Below are positions 7,707 through 14,992 of a stretch of DNA of 15,847 nt, piece after piece; position 1 is the stretch's first letter; every line of letters starts with the position of its first letter. Source of the DNA: Pseudomonadota bacterium. Its GTDB lineage: Bacteria > Pseudomonadota > Alphaproteobacteria > Acetobacterales > Acetobacteraceae. The stretch spans positions 1 to 15,847 of the forward strand of contig JAKBCD010000004.1 of NCBI GenBank assembly GCA_021808205.1. Direction: 5' to 3'. The notes under the pieces were generated by a model that had not been told where the DNA came from, searched no databases, and saw nothing but the letters and a program-made list of their open reading frames with translations. The position numbers and the translations under genes were made by a program.

Positions 7707-8949
7707 TGCGCAGGGTCTCCACCGGGTCGATCTTGGCGGCGCGCCAGCTTGGGTAGATGGTGGCCAGGATAGAGAGCACGAGAGACATGATAACCACTTC
7801 CGTTACCTCTCGCCAGTCCAGTTGGGCGGGGAGTGATTCAAGATAATAGATGGTGGGATCGAAAAGCGTCTGGCCGGTGATGTGCTGGATGAACAGCCGG
7901 ATATCGTTGATATAGCGGCAGAACAAAATCCCCAGCACAAAGCCGATAAACGTGCCCAGCACGCCAACGGATGCCCCTGCCATCAGGAAAATACGCATGA
8001 TCGAGCCCGAACCGGCCCCCATGGTGCGCAGAATCGCAATGTCCTTTGCTTTATCTTTCACCATCATGATCAGCGAGGAGATCACGTTGAAAGCGGCAAC
8101 AACAATGATGAGGGTGAGGATCAAGAACATCACGTTGCGCTCAACCGTGACCGCGGCGAGGAAGCTATCATTATTCTGCTTCCAGTCCTGAATGTTCAAG
8201 ACCTGGCCTGGAAATGCGTTCAGGATATCCTGCTTCACCGCGTCATCATGGTCCGGATCTTTCACGAAAACCTGGATCTGCGAGGCCGTGCCAGTTTGTT
8301 GAAACAAGGTTTGCGCGGCGCCAAGCGGCAGAAACACAAAACTCGAATCATATTGCTGCATACCGGTTTGGAATATCGCCACCACCCGGAAGGATTCGAT
8401 GGACGGGATGGTGCCGATGATGGTGGCTTTTCCCTGTGGCAGAATCAGCGATATTTGCGAACCGACCGAGAGGTTGAATTGCTGCGCCAGAGCCCCGCCG
8501 ATGGCGATGGTATCACCGCTGGTAAGGTCCGCAAGGCTGCCCGCGATGACATGTTTGGAAACCGTGGGAAGTTGCATCAGCCCTTCGGGGGTAATGCCCC
8601 GCGCAATGCCGCCGGTAGCCCCGCCTTGCGGGCCGGACATCAGCACCTCGCCCTGCGAGATGGGGAATGCGCCTGTCACACCCTTAATGGTTCGTATCTT
8701 GGCGGCCATGGCGTCGTAATTGCTGAGCGGCGCGCTGGTGCCATACACGCCGATATCACCATTCAGCCCCAGAATCTGGCTCAGCAATTCCTGCCGGAAA
8801 CCATTCATCACGCTCATTACGATGATGAGTGTGGCCACACCCAGCGCGATCCCGATGAGCGAGAAAATGGCGATGACGGAGACGAAACGTTCGCCCCGCC
8901 GGGCACGCAGATAGCGCGCCGCGATTTTGCGCTCAAAGGCATTGAACAT
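7699..8949 (-). CDS. lolC: Lipoprotein-releasing system permease (LolC/LolE family, possibly LolF-type)
   Basis: This 416-residue inner-membrane permease works with LolD. It has the standard four-helix layout: TM1 about 23-48, a large periplasmic domain about 49-270, TM2 about 272-297, TM3 about 318-345 and TM4 about 383-401. The N-terminal [20 protein letters not shown], the cytoplasmic coupling segment [18 protein letters not shown] (295-312) and the C-terminal [17 protein letters not shown] (400-416) are hallmarks of LolC/E. Only one permease gene accompanies lolD, so the transporter probably uses two copies of this protein, as proposed for LolDF systems, rather than a LolC/LolE pair. A second permease elsewhere cannot be excluded. 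The ATG overlaps the proS stop by one base (TGATG). Confidence 0.93.
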   Translation of the reverse strand: MFNAFERKIAARYLRARRGERFVSVIAIFSLIGIALGVATLIIVMSVMNGFRQELLSQILGLNGDIGVYGTSAPLSNYDAMAAKIRTIKGVTGAFPISQGEVLMSGPQGGATGGIARGITPEGLMQLPTVSKHVIAGSLADLTSGDTIAIGGALAQQFNLSVGSQISLILPQGKATIIGTIPSIESFRVVAIFQTGMQQYDSSFVFLPLGAAQTLFQQTGTASQIQVFVKDPDHDDAVKQDILNAFPGQVLNIQDWKQNNDSFLAAVTVERNVMFLILTLIIVVAAFNVISSLIMMVKDKAKDIAILRTMGAGSGSIMRIFLMAGASVGVLGTFIGFVLGILFCRYINDIRLFIQHITGQTLFDPTIYYLESLPAQLDWREVTEVVIMSLVLSILATIYPSWRAAKIDPVETLRSE

Positions 8950-10274
8950 CAGCCACGCACCTTGGCCAGAGCGTCTTCAACCGGCAGCTCGAACCGCTCG
9001 CCGGTGGCGCGGCGCTTCAGCTCCACCACGCCATTGGCGGCACCGCGCGGACCGATGATGATCTGCCACGGGTGGCCGAGCAGGTCAGCCTCGGCGAATT
9101 TCGCCCCCGCGCGTTCCTCACGGTCGTCATAAAGCGCATCATTGCCGAAGCTGGCATAGATTTTCTCGCACAGCGCATCCGTGGTGGCATCGCCCTGACG
9201 GAGATTGAGGATGGTGGCCTTGAAGGGCGCGATGGCATCCGGCCAGATGATCCCGGCTTCGTCGTGCTTCGCCTCGATGATGGCACCGACCAAACGGGAA
9301 ACGCCGATGCCGTAAGAGCCCATCTCGGGGAAAAATTTCTGGCCATCCGGGCCGGTGACGGCGAAGTTCATCGCCTCTGAATATTTGGTGCCGAAATAGA
9401 AAATTTGCCCAACCTCGATGCCCCTGCCCTCGCGCCGGCGAGGTCCCGGCACCTTATCCCATGCAGCCGGGTCGTGTTTCTCGTCCGTAGCGGCGTACTT
9501 GGTTGTCATAGCCGTATAAAAAGAATCGACACTGACCTTATTATCGTAATCCGTGTACAATCTCAGGTCATTCTGCCGTTCCACAGGAAACTCAAGGTCA
9601 CTGTCGTAGAACACGCCGGACTCACCCGTGGGAGCCAGCACGTGGAATTCATGGGAGAGATCGCCGCCGATCTGGCCGGTATCGGCGCGCATGGGAATGG
9701 CGGTGATGCCGATACGCTGGAAGGTGCGCATATAGGCCAGCATCATTTTCTTGTAAGCCACCACAGCGCCTTCGCGGTCCAGATCAAAGGAATAAGCATC
9801 CTTCATCAAAAACTCGCGGCCGCGCAGCACGCCAAAGCGCGGGCGCACTTCGTCACGGAATTTCCATTGGATGTGATAGGGAATTTGCGGAAGTTCGCGG
9901 TAGGATTTGATGGAGTCCCGCATGATCGCGGTGATCATTTCCTCATTGGTCGGCCCGAAGAGCAATTCGCGCTCGTGGCGGTCGGTGATGCGCAGCATCT
10001 CTTTGCCGTAGGCGTCATACCGGCCAGATTCACGCCAGAGATCGGCACTCTGGATGGTGGGCATGAGCACTTCCTGCGCCCCAGCGGCATCCTGCTCCTC
10101 GCGCACAATCTGCGCGATTTTTGAGAGCACACGCTGGCCCATCGGCAGCCAGGCATAAATGCCGGATGCCATCTGCCGCACCATTCCCGCGCGCAGCATA
10201 AGCCGATGCGAGACAATCTGCGCTTCGGCAGGTGTTTCCTTGAGGGTAGGGATCAAGCTTTTAGAGAGACGCAT
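8949..10274 (-). CDS. proS: Prolyl-tRNA synthetase, short alphaproteobacterial form
   Basis: ProS charges tRNA-Pro with proline in the cytosol. The 441-residue class II synthetase shows motif 1 around 29-58 ([19 protein letters not shown] at 28-46), FGPTNEE (106-112), motif 2 [21 protein letters not shown] (139-159, beginning [10 protein letters not shown]) and motif 3 [14 protein letters not shown] (318-331). An anticodon-binding domain follows (about 345-441). The insertion domain of about 180 residues that edits Ala-tRNA-Pro in E. coli-type ProS, normally between motifs 2 and 3, is absent. Short forms of about 440 residues are usual in Alphaproteobacteria, where separate editing proteins can compensate. 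It begins 8 bp after the acyltransferase stop, with AAGG 6 bp ahead of the ATG, and overlaps the Lol permease gene by one base. Identification is secure. Confidence 0.97.
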   Translation of the reverse strand: MRLSKSLIPTLKETPAEAQIVSHRLMLRAGMVRQMASGIYAWLPMGQRVLSKIAQIVREEQDAAGAQEVLMPTIQSADLWRESGRYDAYGKEMLRITDRHERELLFGPTNEEMITAIMRDSIKSYRELPQIPYHIQWKFRDEVRPRFGVLRGREFLMKDAYSFDLDREGAVVAYKKMMLAYMRTFQRIGITAIPMRADTGQIGGDLSHEFHVLAPTGESGVFYDSDLEFPVERQNDLRLYTDYDNKVSVDSFYTAMTTKYAATDEKHDPAAWDKVPGPRRREGRGIEVGQIFYFGTKYSEAMNFAVTGPDGQKFFPEMGSYGIGVSRLVGAIIEAKHDEAGIIWPDAIAPFKATILNLRQGDATTDALCEKIYASFGNDALYDDREERAGAKFAEADLLGHPWQIIIGPRGAANGVVELKRRATGERFELPVEDALAKVRG

Positions 10275-10282
10275 GAGAGACC

Positions 10283-11440
10283 TTAAAACAGGGATTGAGG
10301 CTTTTCAGTGACCGGCACCGGCGGCGGTGCGGCTTCTTGGGCGGGTTGCAGCCAGCGATTGGCGGCACGGCGGCAGGGTTGCTCGACAAATCCGCGCAGC
10401 AGAATAGCGAGGATGAAGGTGAGCAGCGTCATGACCATGGCAAACAAAAGCTTCTGATCGGCAGGTTGCCAGCCGAAATACGCGAAGCCCCGAACGGTAA
10501 GCAGTTCGGCGATCGCAAAGCTCATGTAGAAGCAATAGGAGAGCAATCCTAGAAAGCGCAATACCGGACGATGGCCCAGCATAGGCGGTAAATCAGCGTC
10601 GGCCTGCAGATAGAACGCGAAGATGAGCGACCACAGGCCGATGACGGTGATAAGATCGACCCCCGCCGCTGCGCCTGCCAGCGACAGTATTGTGCCGCCC
10701 CACAAAAACAAGCTTCTCGCGAGGGCGTAGTCGGCGACGGCCACCGCCATCCGCGCGGCGGCCATGCCGGCCAGAAATTCGGGGAAAAACCGGATCAGCC
10801 CGGCGCCAAACGCAAGGTTCAAGGTTTGGCCAGAAGTGAGATAGATAACGCCCAAAACGGGGACGACGGCGATGGCCAGCTGCAGAGAGACCTCGCGGAT
10901 GAAATAAGTGAGGGTCAAGGCAAAGAACGGAAACAGCAGATATCCAGCCCATTCCGAGCTGATCGACCAGGCGGGGTAATTCCAGGCGCCGAAATGATCC
11001 GCTCCCCAGCCTTGCACCAGCAATAAATTTTCCATCAGCGTGATCAGGCCGAAGCGCTGCGGCGAATGTGTAGGCAAGCCCATAGCCGCGCCGCCGCCGG
11101 CCAGCGCCAGCAGTATCAAGATCGTAGCCAGATGCACCGGATAAATGCGGGCCAAGCGCTTTGCGTAGAAGCGCAGCACAACGCCCTGGCCAGACCAATG
11201 AAACGTCATCCGGAGATGATCTTTTGGCACGGCATCAAACTCGCGGTGCGTATGCAGCAGAATCAATCCCGAGAGGATGAAAAATCCATCCACGCCCATA
11301 TAGCCATGCGTGATGACCGCCGAAAACATTCCAAGCATTCTGGCAAAATGCAGGTGCAGATCAACATGATAGATGAAAACCCAAGCCGCGAACGCGGCAC
11401 GGCAGAGCGTAAGGTCGGTGATGTCTGACTTCTGACTCAT
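10283..11440 (-). CDS. Acyltransferase-3 family integral membrane protein (OafA-like)
   Basis: This integral membrane acyltransferase of the OafA/NodX/YrhL type usually moves acetyl or other acyl groups onto surface sugars. Counting from the chosen start it is 385 residues with about ten hydrophobic segments. Family signs are [14 protein letters not shown] (12-25; Arg14 and the conserved His25), [13 protein letters not shown] (46-58), [12 protein letters not shown] (92-103) and a later WSISSEW. The frame also allows a GTG start at 11446, but that codon runs into the AGGGG Shine-Dalgarno sequence. The ATG at 11440 has AGGGG at a 5-nt spacing and is preferred. The gene lies 8 bp before proS and looks inserted into a housekeeping run. 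A near-consensus FNR-type box overlaps its ribosome binding site. The fold is sure; the substrate is unknown. The two sugar genes on the other strand are possible but unproven partners. Confidence 0.88.
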   Translation of the reverse strand: MSQKSDITDLTLCRAAFAAWVFIYHVDLHLHFARMLGMFSAVITHGYMGVDGFFILSGLILLHTHREFDAVPKDHLRMTFHWSGQGVVLRFYAKRLARIYPVHLATILILLALAGGGAAMGLPTHSPQRFGLITLMENLLLVQGWGADHFGAWNYPAWSISSEWAGYLLFPFFALTLTYFIREVSLQLAIAVVPVLGVIYLTSGQTLNLAFGAGLIRFFPEFLAGMAAARMAVAVADYALARSLFLWGGTILSLAGAAAGVDLITVIGLWSLIFAFYLQADADLPPMLGHRPVLRFLGLLSYCFYMSFAIAELLTVRGFAYFGWQPADQKLLFAMVMTLLTFILAILLRGFVEQPCRRAANRWLQPAQEAAPPPVPVTEKPQSLF

Positions 11441-11445
11441 CGGCA

Positions 11446-11450
11446 CCCCT
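11446..11450 (-). promoter_or_regulatory. Ribosome binding site that decides the acyltransferase start
   Basis: AGGGG reads on the minus strand at 11450 to 11446, five nucleotides before the ATG at 11440. Its last base is shared with the upstream in-frame GTG (11446), which therefore has no room for its own site. The first A also belongs to the FNR-type palindrome. Confidence 0.6.
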
Positions 11451-11462
11451 GATCTAGATCAA
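11449..11462 (-). promoter_or_regulatory. FNR/FixK/CRP-type box TTGATCTAGATCAG
   Basis: On the minus strand 11462 to 11449 reads TTGATCTAGATCAG, matching 9 of 10 fixed positions of the FNR/FixK anaerobox TTGAT-N4-ATCAA. The inner 12 bases (11450-11461) are a perfect palindrome. The centre is about 15 bp upstream of the acyltransferase ATG, and the box touches its Shine-Dalgarno sequence. At that distance a classical activator position (about -41 from a transcription start) would put the start inside the gene. Repression, or action on another transcript, fits better. It is a site prediction only. Confidence 0.4.
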
Positions 11463-11513
11463 TCCCGCTGCGGATAGAAGCCGCGGTGCCCCTCATACGC
11501 AGGAAAAGCCGCC

Positions 11514-11553
11514 AAAAGAAAGAAGCCCGCCAACCCATAGCGGGCGGCGGGCT
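11514..11553 (-). terminator. Intrinsic terminator-like hairpin downstream of rnj
   Basis: On the minus strand AGCCCGCC (11553-11546), a 14-nt loop and GGCGGGCT (11531-11524) form an 8-bp GC-rich stem. It is followed directly by TCTTTCTTTT (11523-11514), eight T in ten. A shorter competing pairing, GCCCGC with GCGGGC (11525-11530 and 11540-11545), exists within it. It would end transcripts coming from rnj or a small RNA before the acyltransferase gene. Confidence 0.5.
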
Positions 11554-11583
11554 AAGTTTAGGGAGGAAACGCCAGTCACACGG

Positions 11584-11610
11584 CAGGATGAAGAACCAAA
11601 CTTCATCCTG
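11584..11610. repeat. Perfect 10-bp inverted repeat with 7-nt loop
   Basis: CAGGATGAAG (11584-11593) and CTTCATCCTG (11601-11610) are exact reverse complements around the 7-nt loop AACCAAA. No T-run follows on either strand, so it is not a usual intrinsic terminator. ACTTCAT occurs at 11600-11606 and again at 11611-11617, an 11-bp period. It could be an RNA stem or a protein operator. Confidence 0.8.
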
Positions 11611-11747
11611 ACTTCATAATGTAATGCAACATTAAGCCGCGTCCAGAAAAAAGATCTCTTGAAAGCGGGTATTTTGATCACCCCTACAAAAATTGCTTAA
11701 AATAAAACCAATACAGCACAAAAAACTACAATTTGGCGCATTTTAAG

Positions 11748-13430
11748 TCAAATTCGGAGAATATGTACCTCGACCAACGGGCGCTTGCCTAGCGGCTTGC
11801 CTACGATACGACGCAAAGCCGCCCTTGCCGCGTCGGTAAAGGCCGCTTCGTCCTGACGCAGAGCGGGCGCCAGGTCTTCCAGTACATCGTGAAATTCTTG
11901 CTCGAACGCTCGGCGTTGCGGGCTCTCCAACTCGTCCAAAAGCCCCGGGGCAGAAAGCCGCGGCGTGCCATGCAGCCTACCCTTGGAATCGATAGCGAAA
12001 CTGCCAACCACAACGCCGTTGAACAGCATACGCTTGCGCGCTGAGAGCACGCCATTTTTCAGTGGAAGCACCTTGGCACCATCCACGGCCAACCGCCCGG
12101 TGGGCACAGAGTCCACCACCGCCGGCCCGTTGCCACTGAACAGGACCACGTCCCCATCCTCAACCAGTAGGGATTGGATGCCGTTCTCCAGCGCAAAAGC
12201 TGCCTGGGTAGAAAGATGCCGCCATTCGCCATGGGTCGGGATGATGTATTTGGGCCGCACCAATTTGTAGAGCTTGCGCAGCTCCTCCCGCGCTGGATGG
12301 CCTGAAACATGCACAAACTCATCGCCATCCACGATCACCTGCACGCCGCGCCGAGAAAGCTGGTCTTGCACCGCGAAAATGGCGCGTTCATTGCCTGGTA
12401 TGGTGCGTGAGGAAAAGATCGCCTTGTCGCCTCGCCCCAACGTCGCATAGCGGTGCGTATCGGCGGCGATGCGCGCCATGGCTGAACGCGGCTCGCCCTG
12501 GCTGCCGGTGACCAGCAGTAGGATGTTTTCATCGGGGATGGAACCGATATCCTCCTCCGGCACAAAATCCGGCACATTCTTTAGGTACCCGGCCTCCTGC
12601 GCGGCGGCGATGTAGTTGGTCAGGCTGCGGCCCACCAGGGCAATGTGACGCCCGGCGATTTCCGCCGCCGAGATAATGCTGGCCACCCGCGCTACGTTGG
12701 AGGCAAAGCAGGTCACGGCGATACGTCCGGACAGCTCCGGCAGCAGGGCCTCAAAACTCTTCTTCACATCCTGCTCAGAGCCGGAATAGCCTTCTACCAT
12801 GGCATTGGTGGAATCGGAGATGATCGCCATCACCCCCGCATCGCCCAGTGCTTTCAGCGCCGCCTCATCCGGCAGATCGCCGATCACGGGGGAGGCATCG
12901 AACTTCCAATCCCCGGTATGCAGCACGGTGCCGTAAGAGGTGGTGATGGCGAGTGCCTGCGCCTCCGGGGTGGAATGCGTCATGCGGATATAGCGCAGCC
13001 CGAACGGCCCCAGCGTGAAACCGCCGCCTGGCTGGATGATGTGCAGCTTCACCTCGCGTTGTAAGCCGGTTTCCTGCAACTTACGGCGGATGACGGCGGC
13101 AGCGAAGGGGGTTGCGTAAACCGGGCAGCGCAATTGCGGCCAAAGCCTGGCGATGCCGCCGATATGGTCCTCATGCGCGTGGGTGATGACGATACCCAGC
13201 AGATCCTCTCGCTGTTGCGCGATGAAGGCCGGATCCGGCAGCAGAATCTCGGTTTCCGGGTTCTCCGGTCCGGAGAACCCCATACCGCAATCCACGGCGA
13301 GCCACGCGCCATCGCAGCCATAGAGGTTGAAGTTCATCCCGATCTCGCCGGTGCCGCCAAGCGGCACATAGATGAACCCCGCCTCGGCCTCATCCATGGC
13401 AGGGGCGGCTTTACCTTTAGATTTAGCCAC
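11748..13430 (-). CDS. rnj: Ribonuclease J (metallo-beta-lactamase/beta-CASP exo- and endoribonuclease)
   Basis: RNase J degrades and matures RNA with 5'-3' exonuclease and endonuclease activity, using two zinc ions in the cytosol. The 560-residue protein has the beta-lactamase core motif THAHEDHIGG (83-92; His84, His86, Asp88, His89), MTHSTPEA (150-157; His152) and HTGDWKFD (171-178; Asp174). The beta-CASP domain shows GSQGEP (309-314), GNERAI (346-351) and SGHPAREEL (376-384), followed by IPTHGEWRH (397-405). A C-terminal domain of about 110 residues completes the usual length. The start is GTG at 13430, with AGGAG (13446-13442) 11 nt upstream; the next ATG would remove only 11 residues. 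It lies 24 bp after coaX and is followed by the 307-bp gap. All catalytic residues are present, so it is expected to be active. Confidence 0.95.
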   Translation of the reverse strand: MAKSKGKAAPAMDEAEAGFIYVPLGGTGEIGMNFNLYGCDGAWLAVDCGMGFSGPENPETEILLPDPAFIAQQREDLLGIVITHAHEDHIGGIARLWPQLRCPVYATPFAAAVIRRKLQETGLQREVKLHIIQPGGGFTLGPFGLRYIRMTHSTPEAQALAITTSYGTVLHTGDWKFDASPVIGDLPDEAALKALGDAGVMAIISDSTNAMVEGYSGSEQDVKKSFEALLPELSGRIAVTCFASNVARVASIISAAEIAGRHIALVGRSLTNYIAAAQEAGYLKNVPDFVPEEDIGSIPDENILLLVTGSQGEPRSAMARIAADTHRYATLGRGDKAIFSSRTIPGNERAIFAVQDQLSRRGVQVIVDGDEFVHVSGHPAREELRKLYKLVRPKYIIPTHGEWRHLSTQAAFALENGIQSLLVEDGDVVLFSGNGPAVVDSVPTGRLAVDGAKVLPLKNGVLSARKRMLFNGVVVGSFAIDSKGRLHGTPRLSAPGLLDELESPQRRAFEQEFHDVLEDLAPALRQDEAAFTDAARAALRRIVGKPLGKRPLVEVHILRI

Positions 13431-13454
13431 GAAAAGCTCTGCTCCTATGCCTCG

Positions 13455-14264
13455 TCAGTCTGTTTCCAGGAACCGCGCACGCTCGCGCGGCAAAGCAGGT
13501 GGCTTATTGCGCAAGGCGAGCAGGCGCAACCCTTCCAATGTCAGGTCTGGGTCGATGGCGGTGAACTTGCTCGTGCCCTCGGCAAAAAGCGGTGCCAGCC
13601 CGCCGGTGGCGATGGCCTTCAATTTGGCTCCGAACTCGCCCTCGATGCGGACCAGGAGCCCTTCTATCAGGCCGATATAGCCCCAATAGATGCCCGATTG
13701 CATGGCCGGCACCGTATCCCGCCCGATGACCACATGCGGCCGGCCAATGCCTATGCGCGGCAGCCGGGCGGCGGCCTGGTGCAACGCCTCGATGGAAAGA
13801 TTGATACCAGGGGAAATCGCGCCGCCGATATAAGAGCCGGTTTCATCCACCACATCGAAGGTTGTGGCGGTGCCGAAATCCACCACCACCAGCGGGCCCT
13901 GATAGTGCACATGGGCGGCCAGCGCGTTCAAGAGCCTGTCCGCGCCCACACCTTCGGGGCTGACGGTCTTGATCTCGAACCCCCAATCCAGCGAGGCACG
14001 AGCCACCAACGGCTCTGTGCTGAACCATTCGCGGCAGAGGCGGCGCAGATGGTAGAGCGCCGCCGGAACCACCGTACCAATCACGGTTCCGGTTATGTCG
14101 CCTACGGAAATTCCCGCACGGCGCAACAGCACGTCCAGCCAGACGCCATATTCATCGGAGGTACGCTGAGCGGAAGTCGCCAGGCGCCAATTACCCCGCC
14201 ACTCCGCCCCGTCATGCACGGCGAACACAACATTCGTGTTACCCGCATCAATGACCAGAAGCAT
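13455..14264 (-). CDS. coaX: Type III pantothenate kinase
   Basis: CoaX phosphorylates pantothenate, the first step of coenzyme A synthesis, using ATP and a monovalent cation. The 269-residue sequence has the phosphate loop DAGNTN (6-11), [15 protein letters not shown] (100-114) with the catalytic Asp109, and [14 protein letters not shown] (126-139) with Asp129 for the cation. [11 protein letters not shown] (147-157) and ATGGLAPLF (219-227) follow. Length is normal for the type III family, which is feedback-resistant and replaces CoaA in many bacteria. The ATG has a strong GAGGAG at 5-nt spacing, located in the 14-bp gap after birA. It stands between birA and rnj in what is probably a single transcript from nuoN. 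Confidence 0.96.
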   Translation of the reverse strand: MLLVIDAGNTNVVFAVHDGAEWRGNWRLATSAQRTSDEYGVWLDVLLRRAGISVGDITGTVIGTVVPAALYHLRRLCREWFSTEPLVARASLDWGFEIKTVSPEGVGADRLLNALAAHVHYQGPLVVVDFGTATTFDVVDETGSYIGGAISPGINLSIEALHQAAARLPRIGIGRPHVVIGRDTVPAMQSGIYWGYIGLIEGLLVRIEGEFGAKLKAIATGGLAPLFAEGTSKFTAIDPDLTLEGLRLLALRNKPPALPRERARFLETD

Positions 14265-14278
14265 GCGATCTCCTCGTG

Positions 14279-14992
14279 TTAGGCGTTTGCCAGCAAGACT
14301 TCACCGGTATTGATGACCTCGATACGATCTTCGCACTGCAACAGCAATTCGCCCGTTTCTGAGAGCCCTACGAAGCGGCCGCAACGGCGCTGCCCGGCAT
14401 AGGCAATCTCCATGGATGTGCCGGGCGGATGCCCCTTTTCCAGCCAAGCGGCACGGATGGCGTGAGCTGAAGCCTCCACCCAGCGCTCAAGCCGGGCGAG
14501 GATGGCTCTGGCGGCAACCTGCGGGGAAATCTCTAGCCCTTGGGCGGCAAGGGCTATTGTGCGACGGCCATGGATCTCGGGAGCGGATTGCAGGTTGATG
14601 CCAATGCCGATGCCAAGCCAACCCAGCAGATCACCATCCGGCGAAGCGTCGATGAGAATGCCCGCGAGCTTGGCACCGTCGCAGAGCACATCGTTCGGCC
14701 ATTTCAGGCAGAGCCCCTGCCCCCCCAGCCCTTCCAGCGCCTCTACCACCGCAATGCCGGAGACGAGCGAGAACAGTCCGGCCTCAGCGGCAAGGCGGGT
14801 GGGGCGCAGCAGAACAGAAAGGTTGAGATTGCCCGCCGAAGCGCTCCATGCCCGCCCGCGCGAGCCGCGCCCGGCGGTTTGCCTGAGCGCCAGCACCGCG
14901 AGTCCGGCGGGTTCTCCCGCATTGGCGCGCCGGATGATCTCGTCAGAGGTTGAACCAAGCTCCTGATATTGCTCCAGACGCCAGGAGATCAA
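14279..14992 (-). CDS. birA: Biotin-[acetyl-CoA carboxylase] ligase, short form without DNA-binding domain
   Basis: This enzyme activates biotin to biotinyl-AMP and attaches it to the carrier protein of acetyl-CoA carboxylase and related enzymes. The 237-residue protein shows STSDE (14-18), the biotinyl-AMP loop GRGSRGRAW (41-49), KWPNDVL (97-103), the catalytic-region lysine in AKLAGILID (107-115; Lys108) and GIGIGIN (127-133). A C-terminal SH3-like domain follows (about 188-237). The N-terminal helix-turn-helix of E. coli BirA is missing, so it cannot act as the biotin operon repressor in that way. The start is TTG (14992-14990), overlapping the nuoN stop by 4 bp (TTGA), with a weak AAGG upstream. 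Translation is therefore probably coupled to nuoN. Confidence 0.93.
   Translation of the reverse strand: MISWRLEQYQELGSTSDEIIRRANAGEPAGLAVLALRQTAGRGSRGRAWSASAGNLNLSVLLRPTRLAAEAGLFSLVSGIAVVEALEGLGGQGLCLKWPNDVLCDGAKLAGILIDASPDGDLLGWLGIGIGINLQSAPEIHGRRTIALAAQGLEISPQVAARAILARLERWVEASAHAIRAAWLEKGHPPGTSMEIAYAGQRRCGRFVGLSETGELLLQCEDRIEVINTGEVLLANA

Larger units (their letters stand above)
11514..11716 (-). ncRNA. Candidate small RNA or processed rnj 3' UTR
   Basis: Minus-strand elements appear in the order expected of a small RNA gene. They are TTGACT (11751-11746), a 17-bp spacer, the weak -10-like TAGTTT (11728-11723), a perfect hairpin (11610-11584), a single-stranded CCTCCC (11566-11561) and a GC-rich hairpin with tail TCTTTCTTTT (11553-11514). 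CCTCCC is complementary to Shine-Dalgarno sequences, and such motifs are known in alphaproteobacterial regulatory RNAs. The start at about 11716 is only inferred from the -10 position. The same elements could simply be the untranslated tail of rnj mRNA. Boundaries are approximate. Confidence 0.25.
11441..11747. other. 307-bp non-coding gap between rnj and the acyltransferase gene
   Basis: This is the only long stretch without a convincing gene. The part nearest rnj (about 11640-11747) is AT-rich compared with the flanking genes. The gap contains, in minus-strand order, a promoter-like pair at the rnj stop codon, a perfect 10-bp hairpin, a CCTCCC motif, a terminator-like hairpin with U-rich tail, and the FNR-type box. 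A 62-codon minus-strand frame (11493-11681) crosses both hairpins, has no family resemblance and is not called as a gene. Confidence 0.8.

Noticed and set aside
7882..9132. Long plus-strand open frame of 416 codons opposite the Lol permease and proS
   Set aside because: It is antisense to two well-recognised genes, has no recognisable domain and reflects their codon bias in high-GC DNA.
11440..11446. GTG at 11446 as the acyltransferase start
   Set aside because: It overlaps the AGGGG sequence that suits the ATG at 11440, and it would add only two residues.
11588..11611. Seven-codon plus-strand frame (MKNQTSS) after a GGGAGG
   Set aside because: The GGGAGG is about 20 bp upstream, too far for its ATG, and no plus-strand gene follows that it could lead into.
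11493..11681. 62-codon minus-strand frame in the gap after rnj
   Set aside because: It crosses the hairpin, the CCTCCC motif and the terminator-like stem, has no convincing ribosome binding site and no family resemblance.
13134..14282. Long plus-strand open frame of 382 codons opposite rnj and coaX
   Set aside because: It crosses two securely identified genes on the other strand and resembles no protein family; it is a shadow frame.
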